Position numbers and translations under genes: made by a program. From DASTBU01 sp035711845 (GTDB lineage Bacteria; Acidobacteriota; Vicinamibacteria; Vicinamibacterales; 2-12-FULL-66-21), in NCBI GenBank assembly GCA_035711845.1, contig DASTBU010000157.1, positions 66,293 through 130,292 of the forward strand: a DNA stretch of 64,000 bases, written 5' to 3'. The notes beneath the pieces were generated by a model. The model saw nothing but the letters and a program-made list of their open reading frames with translations. It ran no database searches and was not told the origin of the DNA. This document shows, piece after piece, positions 50,250 to 58,570 of this stretch; within the stretch, counting starts at the first letter, position 1; every line of letters starts with the position of its first letter.

Positions 50250-50669
50250 ATGCGCGAAGTGTTGCTGCACGGCGGATCGGACGAGGCCTTCGACAGGTCC
50301 GTCACATTTGCGCGGAGGCTGGCTGAATCGTTCGGCGCCCGGCTGCACGTGCTGTACACGGTAAAGGAGCCGCTGTCGGCCGGGTGGACGTCGGAGATGG
50401 GCACCGAGCGGATGCCCGAGCTCCACCAGGCCATGGAAACCGAGGCGCGGGAGCGTCTGGCGCGTTTCATATCCATCGAGGACCAGGAGCGCCTCGGGAT
50501 CCGGATCGCGCTGCGCACGGGGCCGGCCGACGAGGAGATCGTGCGCTACACGGATACGCATCACATCGATCTGGCGATCGTCCACGCGCCGGCCGGCAAC
50601 GGCGACACGGCGGATCTGGCGCGGGCGCTCCTCGATCGCGCTGGTTGTGCGCTACTCGTCCTTCGGTGA
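50250..50669 (+). CDS. Universal stress protein-like
   Basis: A 139-residue protein of the UspA fold. It starts MREVLLHGGSDEAFDRSVTF, with the conserved ARRLAESFGARLHVLYTV helix and strand, a LAIVHAP strand and the end LLDRAGCALLVLR that match the Usp pattern. The ATP-binding G2xG9xGS signature is not clear (HAPAGNGDTADL), so nucleotide binding is doubtful. GGAGG lies five to nine bases upstream of ATG 50250; ATG 50226 is another option. It is followed after 15 bases by aat. Confidence 0.85.
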   Translation: MREVLLHGGSDEAFDRSVTFARRLAESFGARLHVLYTVKEPLSAGWTSEMGTERMPELHQAMETEARERLARFISIEDQERLGIRIALRTGPADEEIVRYTDTHHIDLAIVHAPAGNGDTADLARALLDRAGCALLVLR

Positions 50670-50684
50670 GGGCCGGAGTACGGC

Positions 50685-51272
50685 ATGATCCCGGCCGAGC
50701 TCCTCGTCTCGGCGTACACCAGCGGATGGTTCCCGATGGCGGTGGACGGCGCAGAGATTCGATGGTTCTCGCCCGATCCGCGCGGGATCATCCCGCTGGA
50801 TGCGTTTCACGTACCGGGCCGGCTCGCCCGCGTCGTCCGGCGGGGCGTCTTTCGCGTCGAGGTCGATACCGGCTTCGAGTCGGTCATCCGGGCCTGTGCG
50901 GAGGCCGAGCGCGACCGCGACGATCCCGGGACGTGGATCAGCGAGGAGATCGTCCAGAGCTACATCGCGTTGCACCGCCGCGGCCTCGCGCATTCGGTCG
51001 AGGCCTGGCATGGCGAGCGGCTGGCCGGCGGCCTCTACGGCGTGGCGATCGGCGGCGCCTTCTTCGGAGAGTCGATGTTCCACCGCGAGACCGACGCGTC
51101 GAAGGTGGCGCTCGTCGCCCTGGTGGAGCGCCTTCGGAGCCGCGGCTACCTTCTGCTCGACACGCAGTGGGTCACCGAGCACCTCGAGCAGTTCGGCGCC
51201 GTGGAGATAGCGCGGAAGAAATACCTCAAGCGCCTCGAGGCAGCGCTCGCGGTGGACGCGACGTTCGTCTGA
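50685..51272 (+). CDS. aat: Leucyl/phenylalanyl-tRNA--protein transferase
   Basis: Adds Leu or Phe to N-terminal Arg/Lys of proteins, marking them for ClpAP by the N-degron path. The 195-residue product fits the short family: LLVSAYTSGWFPM, IRWFSPDPRGIIPL, DPGTWISEEIVQSYIALHRR, HSVEAWHGERLAGGLYGVAI, GGAFFGESMF and LLDTQWVTEHLEQFGAV. It follows the Usp-like gene by 15 bases. The stop codon is followed by a GATG-rich spacer. Confidence 0.95.
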   Translation: MIPAELLVSAYTSGWFPMAVDGAEIRWFSPDPRGIIPLDAFHVPGRLARVVRRGVFRVEVDTGFESVIRACAEAERDRDDPGTWISEEIVQSYIALHRRGLAHSVEAWHGERLAGGLYGVAIGGAFFGESMFHRETDASKVALVALVERLRSRGYLLLDTQWVTEHLEQFGAVEIARKKYLKRLEAALAVDATFV

Positions 51273-51315
51273 TGTGAGGGCCAGGAGCATCTGGCGACGG
51301 GCACCACGATGGTTG

Positions 51316-51366
51316 CGATGAAACGACGACTCGATGATGTCGCTCCTTCCTCGAAGAGTTTCATCG
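51316..51366. repeat. Inverted repeat in ATG-rich spacer between aat and apaG
   Basis: CGATGAAAC (51316-51324) and GTTTCATCG (51358-51366) are a perfect 9-bp inverted pair, followed by further CATCGTG/CATCAT words up to 51393. It lies between convergent genes and could terminate both. The architecture is like that of the other word-based arrays. Confidence 0.6.
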
Positions 51367-51459
51367 TGTTCATCATTTCTCATCGTGTCATCCTGAAGCC
51401 GTGGGCGGCGTGAAGGTCCGACTGCAATGGCGTGTTCGCGTCGAAGACGCTGACGGCGG

Positions 51460-51849
51460 TCAATGCACCGTATACGGCTCGCTCAGGGTGAACGGCGCGA
51501 TCTTCGCGTCGAACCGTTCGCCGCTGGCGGTCGTCATCTGATAGGTGCCCTCCATGATCCCGAACGGCGTGGGCAGGGGGCATCCGGATGTGTACTCGAA
51601 CGATTCTCCGGGCGCCAGCGTCGGCTGCTTGCCGACGACCCCCGGGCCGCGGACTTCTTCGACGCGACCCTTGCCATCGGTGATGATCCAGTGCCGCGCG
51701 AGCAACTGCACCGCATCGTCGCCCTCGTTGGAGATCGTCACCGTGTACAGGAAGAACCACTGGTTGCTGGCTGGCTGCGATCGCTCGGGTGAGTACTCTG
51801 AGGTCACCTGCACGCGCACACCGCGCGTCACCGCTTCCGACGTGAACAT
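51460..51849 (-). CDS. apaG: ApaG domain protein
   Basis: A 129-residue protein consisting of one ApaG (DUF525) domain: VTRGVRVQVTSEYSPERSQP, NQWFFLYTVTISNEGDDAVQ, LLARHWIITDGKG, VRGPGVVGKQPTLAPGESFE, YTSGCPL and GTYQMTTASG. This is a fibronectin-like fold; in enterobacteria apaG is linked to Co/Mg efflux and to dinucleotide polyphosphates, but the activity is not defined. ATG 51849 starts the domain; frames further upstream run into the divergent small gene. Only six bases separate it from that gene's start. Confidence 0.94.
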   Translation of the reverse strand: MFTSEAVTRGVRVQVTSEYSPERSQPASNQWFFLYTVTISNEGDDAVQLLARHWIITDGKGRVEEVRGPGVVGKQPTLAPGESFEYTSGCPLPTPFGIMEGTYQMTTASGERFDAKIAPFTLSEPYTVH

Positions 51850-51855
51850 CTCAGC

Positions 51856-52062
51856 ATGATGAACGATCCGCGCGCTCTCCGGCAAGCGGAGCCCGGCCTC
51901 TGCAGCCGGTGCGTGCACGTCCAGCTGATTACGAACGCGCGAGGGTCCGTCTTCTATCTGTGTCGCCTGTCGTCGATCGATCCCACCTTCCCGAGATACC
52001 CGAGGATCCCTGTGCTCCAGTGTTCGGGGTTTGTGCCGAACACGCAGCCTGAGGAGCGCTGA
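51856..52062 (+). CDS. Small cysteine-containing protein, unknown (68 aa)
   Basis: A 68-residue protein with Cys at positions 16 and 19 (LCSRCVH) and two more at 36 (YLCRLS) and 56 (QCSGF), in the pattern CxxC-x16-C-x19-C, which suggests a metal site. The segments ITNARGSVFYLC and DPTFPRYPRIPVLQC look conserved and I have seen similar short proteins, but no function is known. ATG 51856 and 51859 are adjacent options. It diverges from apaG with six bases between start codons, so the two must share or overlap regulatory sequence. Confidence 0.75.
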   Translation: MMNDPRALRQAEPGLCSRCVHVQLITNARGSVFYLCRLSSIDPTFPRYPRIPVLQCSGFVPNTQPEER

Positions 52063-52144
52063 CGCCGGACAGGGAACGCGGCCGGTGGAGGGTCGACAAC
52101 GGACAGCGAAGAGCGATGGCACCGGTTTGCTAGCATTAGAGATC

Positions 52145-54205
52145 ATGCACACGATTGAACCCGCCCGCCTCAAGGAGGGTGTAACGGTCAAGTCGCTGCC
52201 GGAAGAGAAGGCTTCGGCCCCGGCGAGGCCGGAGAGCCCGCAACTCATCCAGGGCAGAGCGCTCGTGTTCTGGGATCCGGCCAGCCTGCCAGGCACGAAA
52301 TACGCAAAGAAGCTCGACGCGATCGACACGGATCAGATCACGCCGGCAGCCGACTGTGTGTCGGAGAGCCTCGACACGCTGGACGAGCGATGGAAGGCGG
52401 GGTCGTTCCGCTACCTGATGCCGGATTTCCGGGCTCGTGTGCATCGCGGCGAGAACTTCGTCATCGCCGGCGATCGCTTCGCCATCGGATCATCACGGGA
52501 GATGAGCCCTGCGGGGCTGAAAGGGGTAGCGGAAGAAGCCGGAGTGCAGATGGTGGTCGTCTGCGGCAGCAACATGGGCGATATCTTCCGCCGCAACAGT
52601 TTCAACCTGGGTCTTCACGTCGTACAGAGCCCAGAGGCGGTTGCGGACGCGAGGGACGGCGACGAACTGACGTTCGATCCCGTGACCCGTCAACTCCGCA
52701 ACGTCACCCGAGACAAGACCTACGAACCGCTGCCCCTCTCGCCGAAGGAGGAAGAGATCCGGCGAAGCGGGGGAATCTTCGAGGTCGGCCGCCGCGAGTT
52801 CCGGAAGGCGGTCCTCACGAGGCCCGTCGTCGATTGGCCCGATTACGAAGCCGTCCAGCGGATGAGCACGACGGAGCAGATCGTCTGGGCTCACCGGGTG
52901 GACAAGGAGATCGGGCCGCGGGACTTGAGGCCCGGCGCTACGCTGCGCGTCTACGCGGACCTGCTGCCCGCCTCCGACGGCACGGCGCCGTTCGCCATCC
53001 ACACGTTCAACCAGATCACCGGCGGCAATCTCGTTTATCCAAGGCAGGCGGCCATCGCCAACGATCACTTCGTCTTCACCGGCGTTGAAGCCGACGACAA
53101 ACAGACGAACATCGGACGCGAGTTCGCGCGGCTGCACGGAATCGGGAAGCCCTACTACGCCACGCCCGGGGACGGTATTTTCCATTTCTATTTTCCCGAA
53201 CAGGGTCTCGTGATGCCGGGCCAGTTCATCCCGGGCGCTGATTCACATAGCCGCGCCTACGGCGCCTACGGCGCGGTGGGGATCGGCGTGGGATCGACCA
53301 CGCTCGGTTTCGGCTGGTCGACGGGGTACATCTACTTCACGCTGGCCAGGCAGCGCCGGGTCGTGTTCCGGGGGCGACTGCAGCCATGGGTCAGCGGGAA
53401 GGACATCGTGCTCGAGCTGCTGCGCCGATGGGGCGCGCAACAGTCGCAGGGACTGTCGGTGGAGCTGGTGGATGCGGAGAAGCAGCTGCCGATTGCCTAT
53501 CGCAACACGATCGCGAACATGATGGCCGAAGCCGAGGCGCTGAACGGTATCTTCGCCCCCGACGAAGTCACCTACGACTGGTACCGGCGCAAGGGCGTGA
53601 CGGAGCTTCCCTATCCGCCGATACGTCCTGGAGCCGACGCGATCTACGAGATCGACGAAGTCCTCGATTTGGGCCAGGTGCGGCCGATGATCGCGAAGCC
53701 GTTCAGCCCCGGTAACGCGTATCCCGCCGACGAGGTCGCGCGCGAGCGCCTCACGTTCGACAAAGCCCTGATCGGGTCGTGCACCAACGGCAGCTACGAC
53801 GACCTGCTCCAGGCGGCGCTCGTGTTGCGCGCGGCGCGGCGCCAGGGGGCAACGAAGGTCGAGCGCGAGTTCGCCATCTTCCCGGGCTCGGGCGGGGTCA
53901 AGCAGCAGATCGAGCGGCCGGACCCGCGACTGGGCGGGGAATCGATCGCCGACGTGTTTCGCTCGGTCGGCGGCGAGATTCGCCAGTCCTGGTGCGGCCC
54001 GTGCTTCGGCCAGGGTCCCGATGCGCTCACGCGCGGGCAGCGCGCCATCACGTCGTTCAACCGCAACTGGCAGAACCGCATGGGGCTTGGCGGCGAAGGC
54101 TATCTCGCCAGCCCGGCCGTCGTCGCTTCCTCCGCCCTCGTGGGCTACATGGCGCCCCCGGGGGAGCTGGGTCTCGAGTGGGACCCCGAGACGTTCGGCA
54201 TCTAG
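52145..54205 (+). CDS. Aconitase-superfamily hydratase with swivel domain first
   Basis: A 686-residue enzyme of the aconitase/isopropylmalate isomerase superfamily. The small swivel domain is N-terminal (about 35-175): KLDAIDTDQITPAADC, FVIAGDRFAIGSSREMSPAG and GSNMGDIFRRNSFNLGLHVV, like LeuD. The large 4Fe-4S domain follows (about 240-686): TFNQITGGN, GDGIFHFYFPEQGLVMPGQF, GADSHSRAYGAYGAVGIGVG, IGSCTNGSYDDL (first Cys) and WCGPCFGQGP (two more). Swivel-before-cluster order is known from AcnB, but AcnB has an extra N-terminal HEAT domain that is missing here. Substrate is open: aconitate, isopropylmalate or a related hydroxyacid. A normal acnA is also present at 35661. Confidence 0.85.
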   Translation: MHTIEPARLKEGVTVKSLPEEKASAPARPESPQLIQGRALVFWDPASLPGTKYAKKLDAIDTDQITPAADCVSESLDTLDERWKAGSFRYLMPDFRARVHRGENFVIAGDRFAIGSSREMSPAGLKGVAEEAGVQMVVVCGSNMGDIFRRNSFNLGLHVVQSPEAVADARDGDELTFDPVTRQLRNVTRDKTYEPLPLSPKEEEIRRSGGIFEVGRREFRKAVLTRPVVDWPDYEAVQRMSTTEQIVWAHRVDKEIGPRDLRPGATLRVYADLLPASDGTAPFAIHTFNQITGGNLVYPRQAAIANDHFVFTGVEADDKQTNIGREFARLHGIGKPYYATPGDGIFHFYFPEQGLVMPGQFIPGADSHSRAYGAYGAVGIGVGSTTLGFGWSTGYIYFTLARQRRVVFRGRLQPWVSGKDIVLELLRRWGAQQSQGLSVELVDAEKQLPIAYRNTIANMMAEAEALNGIFAPDEVTYDWYRRKGVTELPYPPIRPGADAIYEIDEVLDLGQVRPMIAKPFSPGNAYPADEVARERLTFDKALIGSCTNGSYDDLLQAALVLRAARRQGATKVEREFAIFPGSGGVKQQIERPDPRLGGESIADVFRSVGGEIRQSWCGPCFGQGPDALTRGQRAITSFNRNWQNRMGLGGEGYLASPAVVASSALVGYMAPPGELGLEWDPETFGI

Positions 54206-54313
54206 CGGGATTCGTGCTCCCCATGAAAAGATACGCGTGCGTGCGCGCTCGCCTCCGATGCGCGCGCTGACGCTTTACACCCTTCGGCCGACACTTCAGA
54301 GCTGAGACACACC

Positions 54314-55057
54314 ATGATGGAATCGCTGACCGATCCGCAGGTCTGGATTGCCCTGGTAACGCTGACGTTCCTCGAGATCGTGCTGGGTATCGACAACATC
54401 ATCTTCATCTCGATCCTCTCGGGCAAGCTGCCGGCGAAGGATCAGCACCGCGCCAGACGGCTGGGGCTCCTGGCCGCGATGTTCATGCGCGTGCTGCTGC
54501 TGTTCTCGCTGGCGTGGATCATCAAGTTGACCGAGCCATGGTTCACCATCGTGGGCCAGGAGATCTCCGGCCGCGACACGATTCTGATTCTCGGCGGCCT
54601 GTTCCTGATCGGCAAGAGCACCTACGAGATCCACGACAAGCTCGAAGGGGAGGAGGGACATGCGTCGAAGAAGGTCCCCACCACGTTCCTGAGCGTGATC
54701 GTCCAGATAATGATGCTGGATCTGGTGTTCTCGCTGGATTCCGTCATCACGGCCGTCGGCATGGCGGATGACTTGTGGGTCATGGTCACCGCCGTCGTCG
54801 TGGCGGTCGGAATCATGATGCTGTCGGCTGACGCGATCAGCGACTTCGTGCACAAGCATCCGACCGTCAAGATGCTCGCGCTCAGCTTCCTGCTGCTGAT
54901 TGGTGTCTCGCTCCTCGCGGAGGGATTCGACCAGCACATCTCGAAGGGATACATCTACTTTGCGATGGGGTTCTCGGTGTTCGTCGAGATGATCAACCTC
55001 AGGATGAAGAAGGTGACCACGCCGCTCCATTTGAAGGAGCGGTATACCGAGGAGTAA
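54314..55057 (+). CDS. TerC family integral membrane protein
   Basis: A 247-residue protein with seven or more membrane segments. Family marks are TFLEIVLGIDNIIFISIL, MRVLLLFSLAWIIKL, ISGRDTILILGGLFLIGKST and IMMLDLVFSLDSVITAVGM, where the two Asp-containing helices (GIDN, SLDS) form the putative ion site. TerC proteins are linked to tellurite resistance and more generally to metal (manganese) export, sometimes loading metal to secreted enzymes. No Mn riboswitch (yybP-ykoY) was recognised in the 108 bases upstream. It is transcribed alone. Confidence 0.94.
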   Translation: MMESLTDPQVWIALVTLTFLEIVLGIDNIIFISILSGKLPAKDQHRARRLGLLAAMFMRVLLLFSLAWIIKLTEPWFTIVGQEISGRDTILILGGLFLIGKSTYEIHDKLEGEEGHASKKVPTTFLSVIVQIMMLDLVFSLDSVITAVGMADDLWVMVTAVVVAVGIMMLSADAISDFVHKHPTVKMLALSFLLLIGVSLLAEGFDQHISKGYIYFAMGFSVFVEMINLRMKKVTTPLHLKERYTEE

Positions 55058-55062
55058 TGGAG

Positions 55063-55100
55063 GCGTCGTCCGTGGTCCATAGTCCGTCGTTCGTGGACCC
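55063..55100. repeat. Short GTCCGTGGTCC word array after terC
   Basis: Six bases after the terC stop codon the spacer repeats GTCCGTGGTCC, AGTCCGTCGTTC and GTGGACC; GGTCC (55074-55078) and GGACC (55096-55100) are inverted. It is a short member of the stop-adjacent array class. Confidence 0.4.
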
Positions 55101-55220
55101 GGCCTCGGATGTGCCTCGAGCCGATGTGAAACGCTCGTGCCACCACGGGCGTCATACCTATGGTTCCGGCGCCGGCCGGTTGTGAATAGTCAAAAACATG
55201 GATTCTGGGGGGTTTTGCGC

Positions 55221-55931
55221 ATGAAGCGAGTGTTCGTTGCTGTATGTGCCGCGGCCATGTCCGCTCTTGGCGTGGGTATGTCCGCGCAAGTGGTTCCCCC
55301 GACTCAGGCGCAGACGCCGCCGGCGGCGCAGGACCAGCCACAGCGCCCCCCGCAGCCACCGCTCGGGCCGAACCAGTGGCGCCTCGACAGCAATCACTCG
55401 GCCGCGCACTTCAGCGTTCGGCACCTCATGGTGTCGACGGTTCGCGGCCAGCTCGGCCGGATCAGCGGCACGCTGGAATACGACGGCAAGGACGTCAACA
55501 CCGTCAAGGCGGATGTCACGATCGACGTGAACGGCATCGACACGCAGAACGAGAACCGCGACAAGCACCTGCGGACCGCGGACTTCTTCGACGTGGCGAA
55601 CCACCCTTCGATCACGTTCAAGTCGAAGCGGGTCGAGCCCGGCGTCAACGGTCAGTTCAAGCTGATTGGCGACCTCACCATTCGCGGCACCACGAAAGAA
55701 GTGGCGCTGGACGTCGAGGGACCGTCGCCAGTCACCAAGGGACCGCGTGGCGTCCTCACCGGCGCAACGGCGACGACCAGGGTCAACCGGCTCGAGTACG
55801 GCCTCAAGTGGAACAACATGATCGAGACCGGCCCCGTCGTCAGCGACGAAGTACGCATCACGATCGACATCGAGGCGAATCGTCCCGTCCACCCAGGCAC
55901 TGCCGTCCAGAACGAGCGAGGCTCGCCTTAG
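55221..55931 (+). CDS. Exported YceI family lipocalin-like protein
   Basis: A 236-residue protein with a signal peptide (to about residue 23), a Pro/Gln-rich linker (about 25-52), and a complete YceI domain: WRLDSNHSAAHFSVRHLMVS, TVRGQLGRISGTLEYDGKDV, VKADVTIDVNGIDTQNENRD, HLRTADFFDVANHPSITFKS, FKLIGDLTIRGTTKEVALDV. YceI barrels bind long isoprenoid-like lipids in the periplasm. It stands alone. The tail of about 15 residues after the last strand is polar. Confidence 0.95.
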   Translation: MKRVFVAVCAAAMSALGVGMSAQVVPPTQAQTPPAAQDQPQRPPQPPLGPNQWRLDSNHSAAHFSVRHLMVSTVRGQLGRISGTLEYDGKDVNTVKADVTIDVNGIDTQNENRDKHLRTADFFDVANHPSITFKSKRVEPGVNGQFKLIGDLTIRGTTKEVALDVEGPSPVTKGPRGVLTGATATTRVNRLEYGLKWNNMIETGPVVSDEVRITIDIEANRPVHPGTAVQNERGSP

Positions 55932-55960
55932 ACCCGTCTGGAGGCTCCGCCTCGCTAGTC

Positions 55961-56683
55961 TCACTGCAGCGTGAACCGTACCGTCACCGTCAGGATCACG
56001 TCCTGCGAGCCTGGGGTGAAGCGCCACTGCCGAACAGCGTCGATGCATGACTGCTCGAACATCGGGCTGGAGGACTTCAGGACCTTCACCTCGCTCACGC
56101 TTCCATCCTCGAGGATGATGGCGTCGACGACGACTGTCCCCTCCATTCGCGCCGAGCGGGCGATCGGCGGATAGAGTGGCTCCACTTTCTTGATCAGGCC
56201 AGGGCCCTGCCCTGGCGACACGCGTACCGGTCCCGTTTGCTGCGCGGGAGCGGCCGAGGGCGGCGCCGTGACTTCGCTCGGTGGAGGCGGTGGCGGTTCC
56301 TTGACCGGTTCGGGCTCGTCCGGTGTCGGATCGGGCCTGGCGATCTTCTTCTTCTCGGGTTCGGGCGGTTTCGGTGATGCCTTGGGCGGCGGGGGTGGCG
56401 GCTTCAGGAACTGGACCTTCATCTGCTGGTCCGCCGGCGCGTCGACGCGGACCGGATCCGGGCTCCAGTCGGGTATGCGGGCCACGAGTACGGTTGCGTG
56501 CAGGGCCACCGCCGCCACGAGCGCACGCGTGATCACCCGGCGTTGTGCCCGGTCCGTCTCGAGCCAGTGCGCGGCCTGATCGAATTCCTGTCCTGCCCGG
56601 TCGGCCACGCCGACACGGTTCGGCTCTCCTGCCGAAGCGGAAGGGTCTGGGCGCTCTGTGGACGGTGAGGGTGGATCGGTCAT
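55961..56683 (-). CDS. tonB: TonB energy transducer
   Basis: A 240-residue protein that couples the proton gradient at the inner membrane to outer-membrane receptors. It has one membrane segment (about residues 48-68, VITRALVAAVALHATVLVAR), a Pro/Lys-rich spacer (about 88-150, PPPPPKASPKPPEPEKKKIA), and a C-terminal TonB fold (about 160-240, KVEPLYPPIARSARMEGTVV, WRFTPGSQD). It lies directly after exbD (TAGATG), so exbB-exbD-exbD-tonB are one operon on the minus strand. The receptor at 62284 is a possible client. Confidence 0.95.
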   Translation of the reverse strand: MTDPPSPSTERPDPSASAGEPNRVGVADRAGQEFDQAAHWLETDRAQRRVITRALVAAVALHATVLVARIPDWSPDPVRVDAPADQQMKVQFLKPPPPPPKASPKPPEPEKKKIARPDPTPDEPEPVKEPPPPPPSEVTAPPSAAPAQQTGPVRVSPGQGPGLIKKVEPLYPPIARSARMEGTVVVDAIILEDGSVSEVKVLKSSSPMFEQSCIDAVRQWRFTPGSQDVILTVTVRFTLQ

Positions 56684-57115
56684 CTACTTCAATCGCTGTA
56701 GGCCGTACATCTGTAGCTCGGTGCTCGTCGGGATCACGAGGTTCTGCACGCCGACCTGCCGCAGCTCGTCGAACACGTCGGTCATGGCCTGATACGGGGC
56801 ATCCAGCGACGTCTGCAGGATTACGGACCTGGTCGGGTTGCGCTGGAGCCTGGGTTCGAGATAGCCGCGAATCTGGTCGAGCGGCATGGGCCGGCTGTCC
56901 ACCGTCACCGCGCCATCCGCCGCGATCTCGATCAGCGTCGCCGCTTCGGGCTCGGCAGTCAGCGCCGCCTCGTCGTGCTTCGGGAGCGAGAACTGGATTC
57001 CCCGGGTCACGCTATAGAACGACGCGACGAGAAAGAAGATGATCAGGAGGAACGCCACGTCGGCCATCGAGGCCGTGGGAATCTCCACCGGCAGCTCACG
57101 ACGCGTGATCTTCAT
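56684..57115 (-). CDS. exbD: ExbD/TolR biopolymer transporter (second copy)
   Basis: A 143-residue protein with one membrane helix (IPTASMADVAFLLIIFFLVA) that holds the conserved Asp of ExbD (residue 19 region) and a periplasmic domain (about 50-140). With ExbB it forms the proton-driven motor for TonB. Its start overlaps the stop of the first exbD (ATGA). The two ExbD proteins share the membrane motif but differ in the periplasmic part, so they may form a mixed dimer. Confidence 0.94.
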   Translation of the reverse strand: MKITRRELPVEIPTASMADVAFLLIIFFLVASFYSVTRGIQFSLPKHDEAALTAEPEAATLIEIAADGAVTVDSRPMPLDQIRGYLEPRLQRNPTRSVILQTSLDAPYQAMTDVFDELRQVGVQNLVIPTSTELQMYGLQRLK

Positions 57116-57537
57116 GACGCCCCTTCGCCCCGGGACAGGAGCGTCACGTTCTCTGCGCCCGCCGACCGAAGCTGTTCGAGCACTTGATCGATCACGCGGT
57201 ACTTCACCCTCCGGTCGGCCTTGATCAGGAACGGGTGCAGCCGGTTGCTGGCGGTGACGGCCCGGATTTGTTCGGCAAGGCCGCCGATGTCGCCGACCGG
57301 CTGCGTGTCCGCTTCGCCGGCCGAAAAGCGGAACACCTCGTCTTCGGTGATCGCGATGATCGCGGCCCCCTTCTGCGCCTGTTCCTGCTGATGCGTCTGC
57401 GGCAGCTCCATGGGTGTGCGGTCCAGGCTGTATGCCGTGGTCACCATGAAGAAGATGATCAGCAAGAAGGCGATGTCAGCCATGCTCGCCGTGGGGATGA
57501 CCGGCGCCAAGCCACGCCGCGAACGTTGCAGGCGCAT
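57112..57537 (-). CDS. exbD: ExbD/TolR biopolymer transporter (first copy)
   Basis: A 141-residue protein with the membrane segment IPTASMADIAFLLIIFFMVT and its conserved Asp (MAD), and a periplasmic domain ending LEQLRSAGAENVTLLSRGEG. The start MRLQRSRRGLAPVIP at 57537 lies one base after the exbB stop (TAA G ATG); the longer frame to 57609 overlaps exbB. It overlaps the second exbD by four bases. Confidence 0.94.
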   Translation of the reverse strand: MRLQRSRRGLAPVIPTASMADIAFLLIIFFMVTTAYSLDRTPMELPQTHQQEQAQKGAAIIAITEDEVFRFSAGEADTQPVGDIGGLAEQIRAVTASNRLHPFLIKADRRVKYRVIDQVLEQLRSAGAENVTLLSRGEGAS

Positions 57538-57538
57538 C

Positions 57539-58213
57539 TTACCGGGCGCCCGCCGGCGCGGTCTGCAGATCCGGGCTGGACGGGTGCGGTAGATTGAGCG
57601 TATGGGCATTGCCGCCGTCCACGAGTGCCTCCAGAACCACGTGAGCCGCCGACTCCATGTTGCGAACCAGGGAATTGATGTTCGTGACGAAGTAGTTGTA
57701 GGCCATCTGCACCGGGATGGCGATGGCGAGGCCGGCTGCGGTGGTGATGAGCGCTTCCGAGATCCCCTTGGCGACGGCTGCCGGATTGTTCAGGCCGACG
57801 CTGGCGAGCGCCTCGAACGAGTTGATCATGCCCGTGACGGTGCCAAGGAACCCGAGCAGCGGCGCGATCATGGCGACCGTGGCGAGCACCGGCAGGCCGC
57901 GTTCGAGTACGGAGAGCTCGTGGGCGGATGCGTCCTGAAGGGCCCGCTCGACTTCGTCCTTCGAGCGGCCGGACCGCAGGAGCGCCGCCTTGACGATCGA
58001 TGCAACCGGCCCCCCGTGCCGCTCGCATACGGCGATGGCGCCGGGGACGTCGCCCGAGACGAGCGTGCCGCGGAGCTCTTTGAGGAACGCAGGCACACCG
58101 CTCGTCGCCTGTCGCAATGCCCACCAGCGCCAGAAGATCACCGTGACGCCGAGGATCGACAGCGCCAGCAAGGGCCACATAATCGGGCCGCCGCGTTCGA
58201 AGTACGTCCACAT
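57539..58213 (-). CDS. exbB: MotA/TolQ/ExbB proton channel protein
   Basis: A 224-residue protein with three membrane helices (about 10-30, 108-130, 150-172). The conserved block is LPVLATVAMIAPLLGFLGTV, TGMINSF and ISEALITTAAGLAIAIPV, with the Thr and Glu/Ala residues that line the ExbB/TolQ channel. It is the first gene of the operon that also holds two exbD genes and tonB. Upstream (58214-58570) is a gap with dispersed repeats, and no clear promoter was seen. Confidence 0.95.
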   Translation of the reverse strand: MWTYFERGGPIMWPLLALSILGVTVIFWRWWALRQATSGVPAFLKELRGTLVSGDVPGAIAVCERHGGPVASIVKAALLRSGRSKDEVERALQDASAHELSVLERGLPVLATVAMIAPLLGFLGTVTGMINSFEALASVGLNNPAAVAKGISEALITTAAGLAIAIPVQMAYNYFVTNINSLVRNMESAAHVVLEALVDGGNAHTLNLPHPSSPDLQTAPAGAR

Positions 58214-58570
58214 AGGTCCCTTTCAGCCGCGACCCATGTCGCGGCGCGTACGGATGCCTTTCAGCAAACAGGGTGCCACGGGGTCGCAATGCTCCAGCTG
58301 CTGTCACTCCTCGAGTCCAGGCGCGCCACCGGCGTGCCGCCGGCCAGCCTCCGCCAAGGCTACGGCGGCCCGCCGGAGCTTGAGCGAAGGCAGGAGCGGA
58401 GCGGGGCGTTGGGCCCGCGAGCGACGGCGATCGGGGGTCGGGCCCGCCTTCGCCCGGGCTACGGCGAGGTCTCGCCGCAGCGCTTCGCGCGGAGGCGGAC
58501 CGGGCGAAGCCCCCAGTCAAGTTAGACACCGCTTGATTGACAACCTCATGCGTGAGCGCCAAGATTCGGA
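58214..58570. repeat. Intergenic gap with dispersed GCTACGGCGG elements
   Basis: These 357 bases lie between the divergent exbB and ChaN-like genes. They hold two copies of the palindromic core also found before thrS: CCTCCGCCAAGGCTACGGCGG (58346-58366) and CCGCCTTCGCCCGGGCTACGGCG (58444-58466), set in very GC-rich sequence with CCGCCGG palindromes. No open frame here has a ribosome site or family match. The 45 bases before the ChaN gene (58526-58570) are less GC-rich and probably hold its promoter. Confidence 0.65.

Noticed and set aside
54206..54313. Mn-sensing yybP-ykoY riboswitch before terC
   Set aside because: TerC genes are sometimes preceded by this element, but the conserved internal-loop sequences were not found in the 108 bases.
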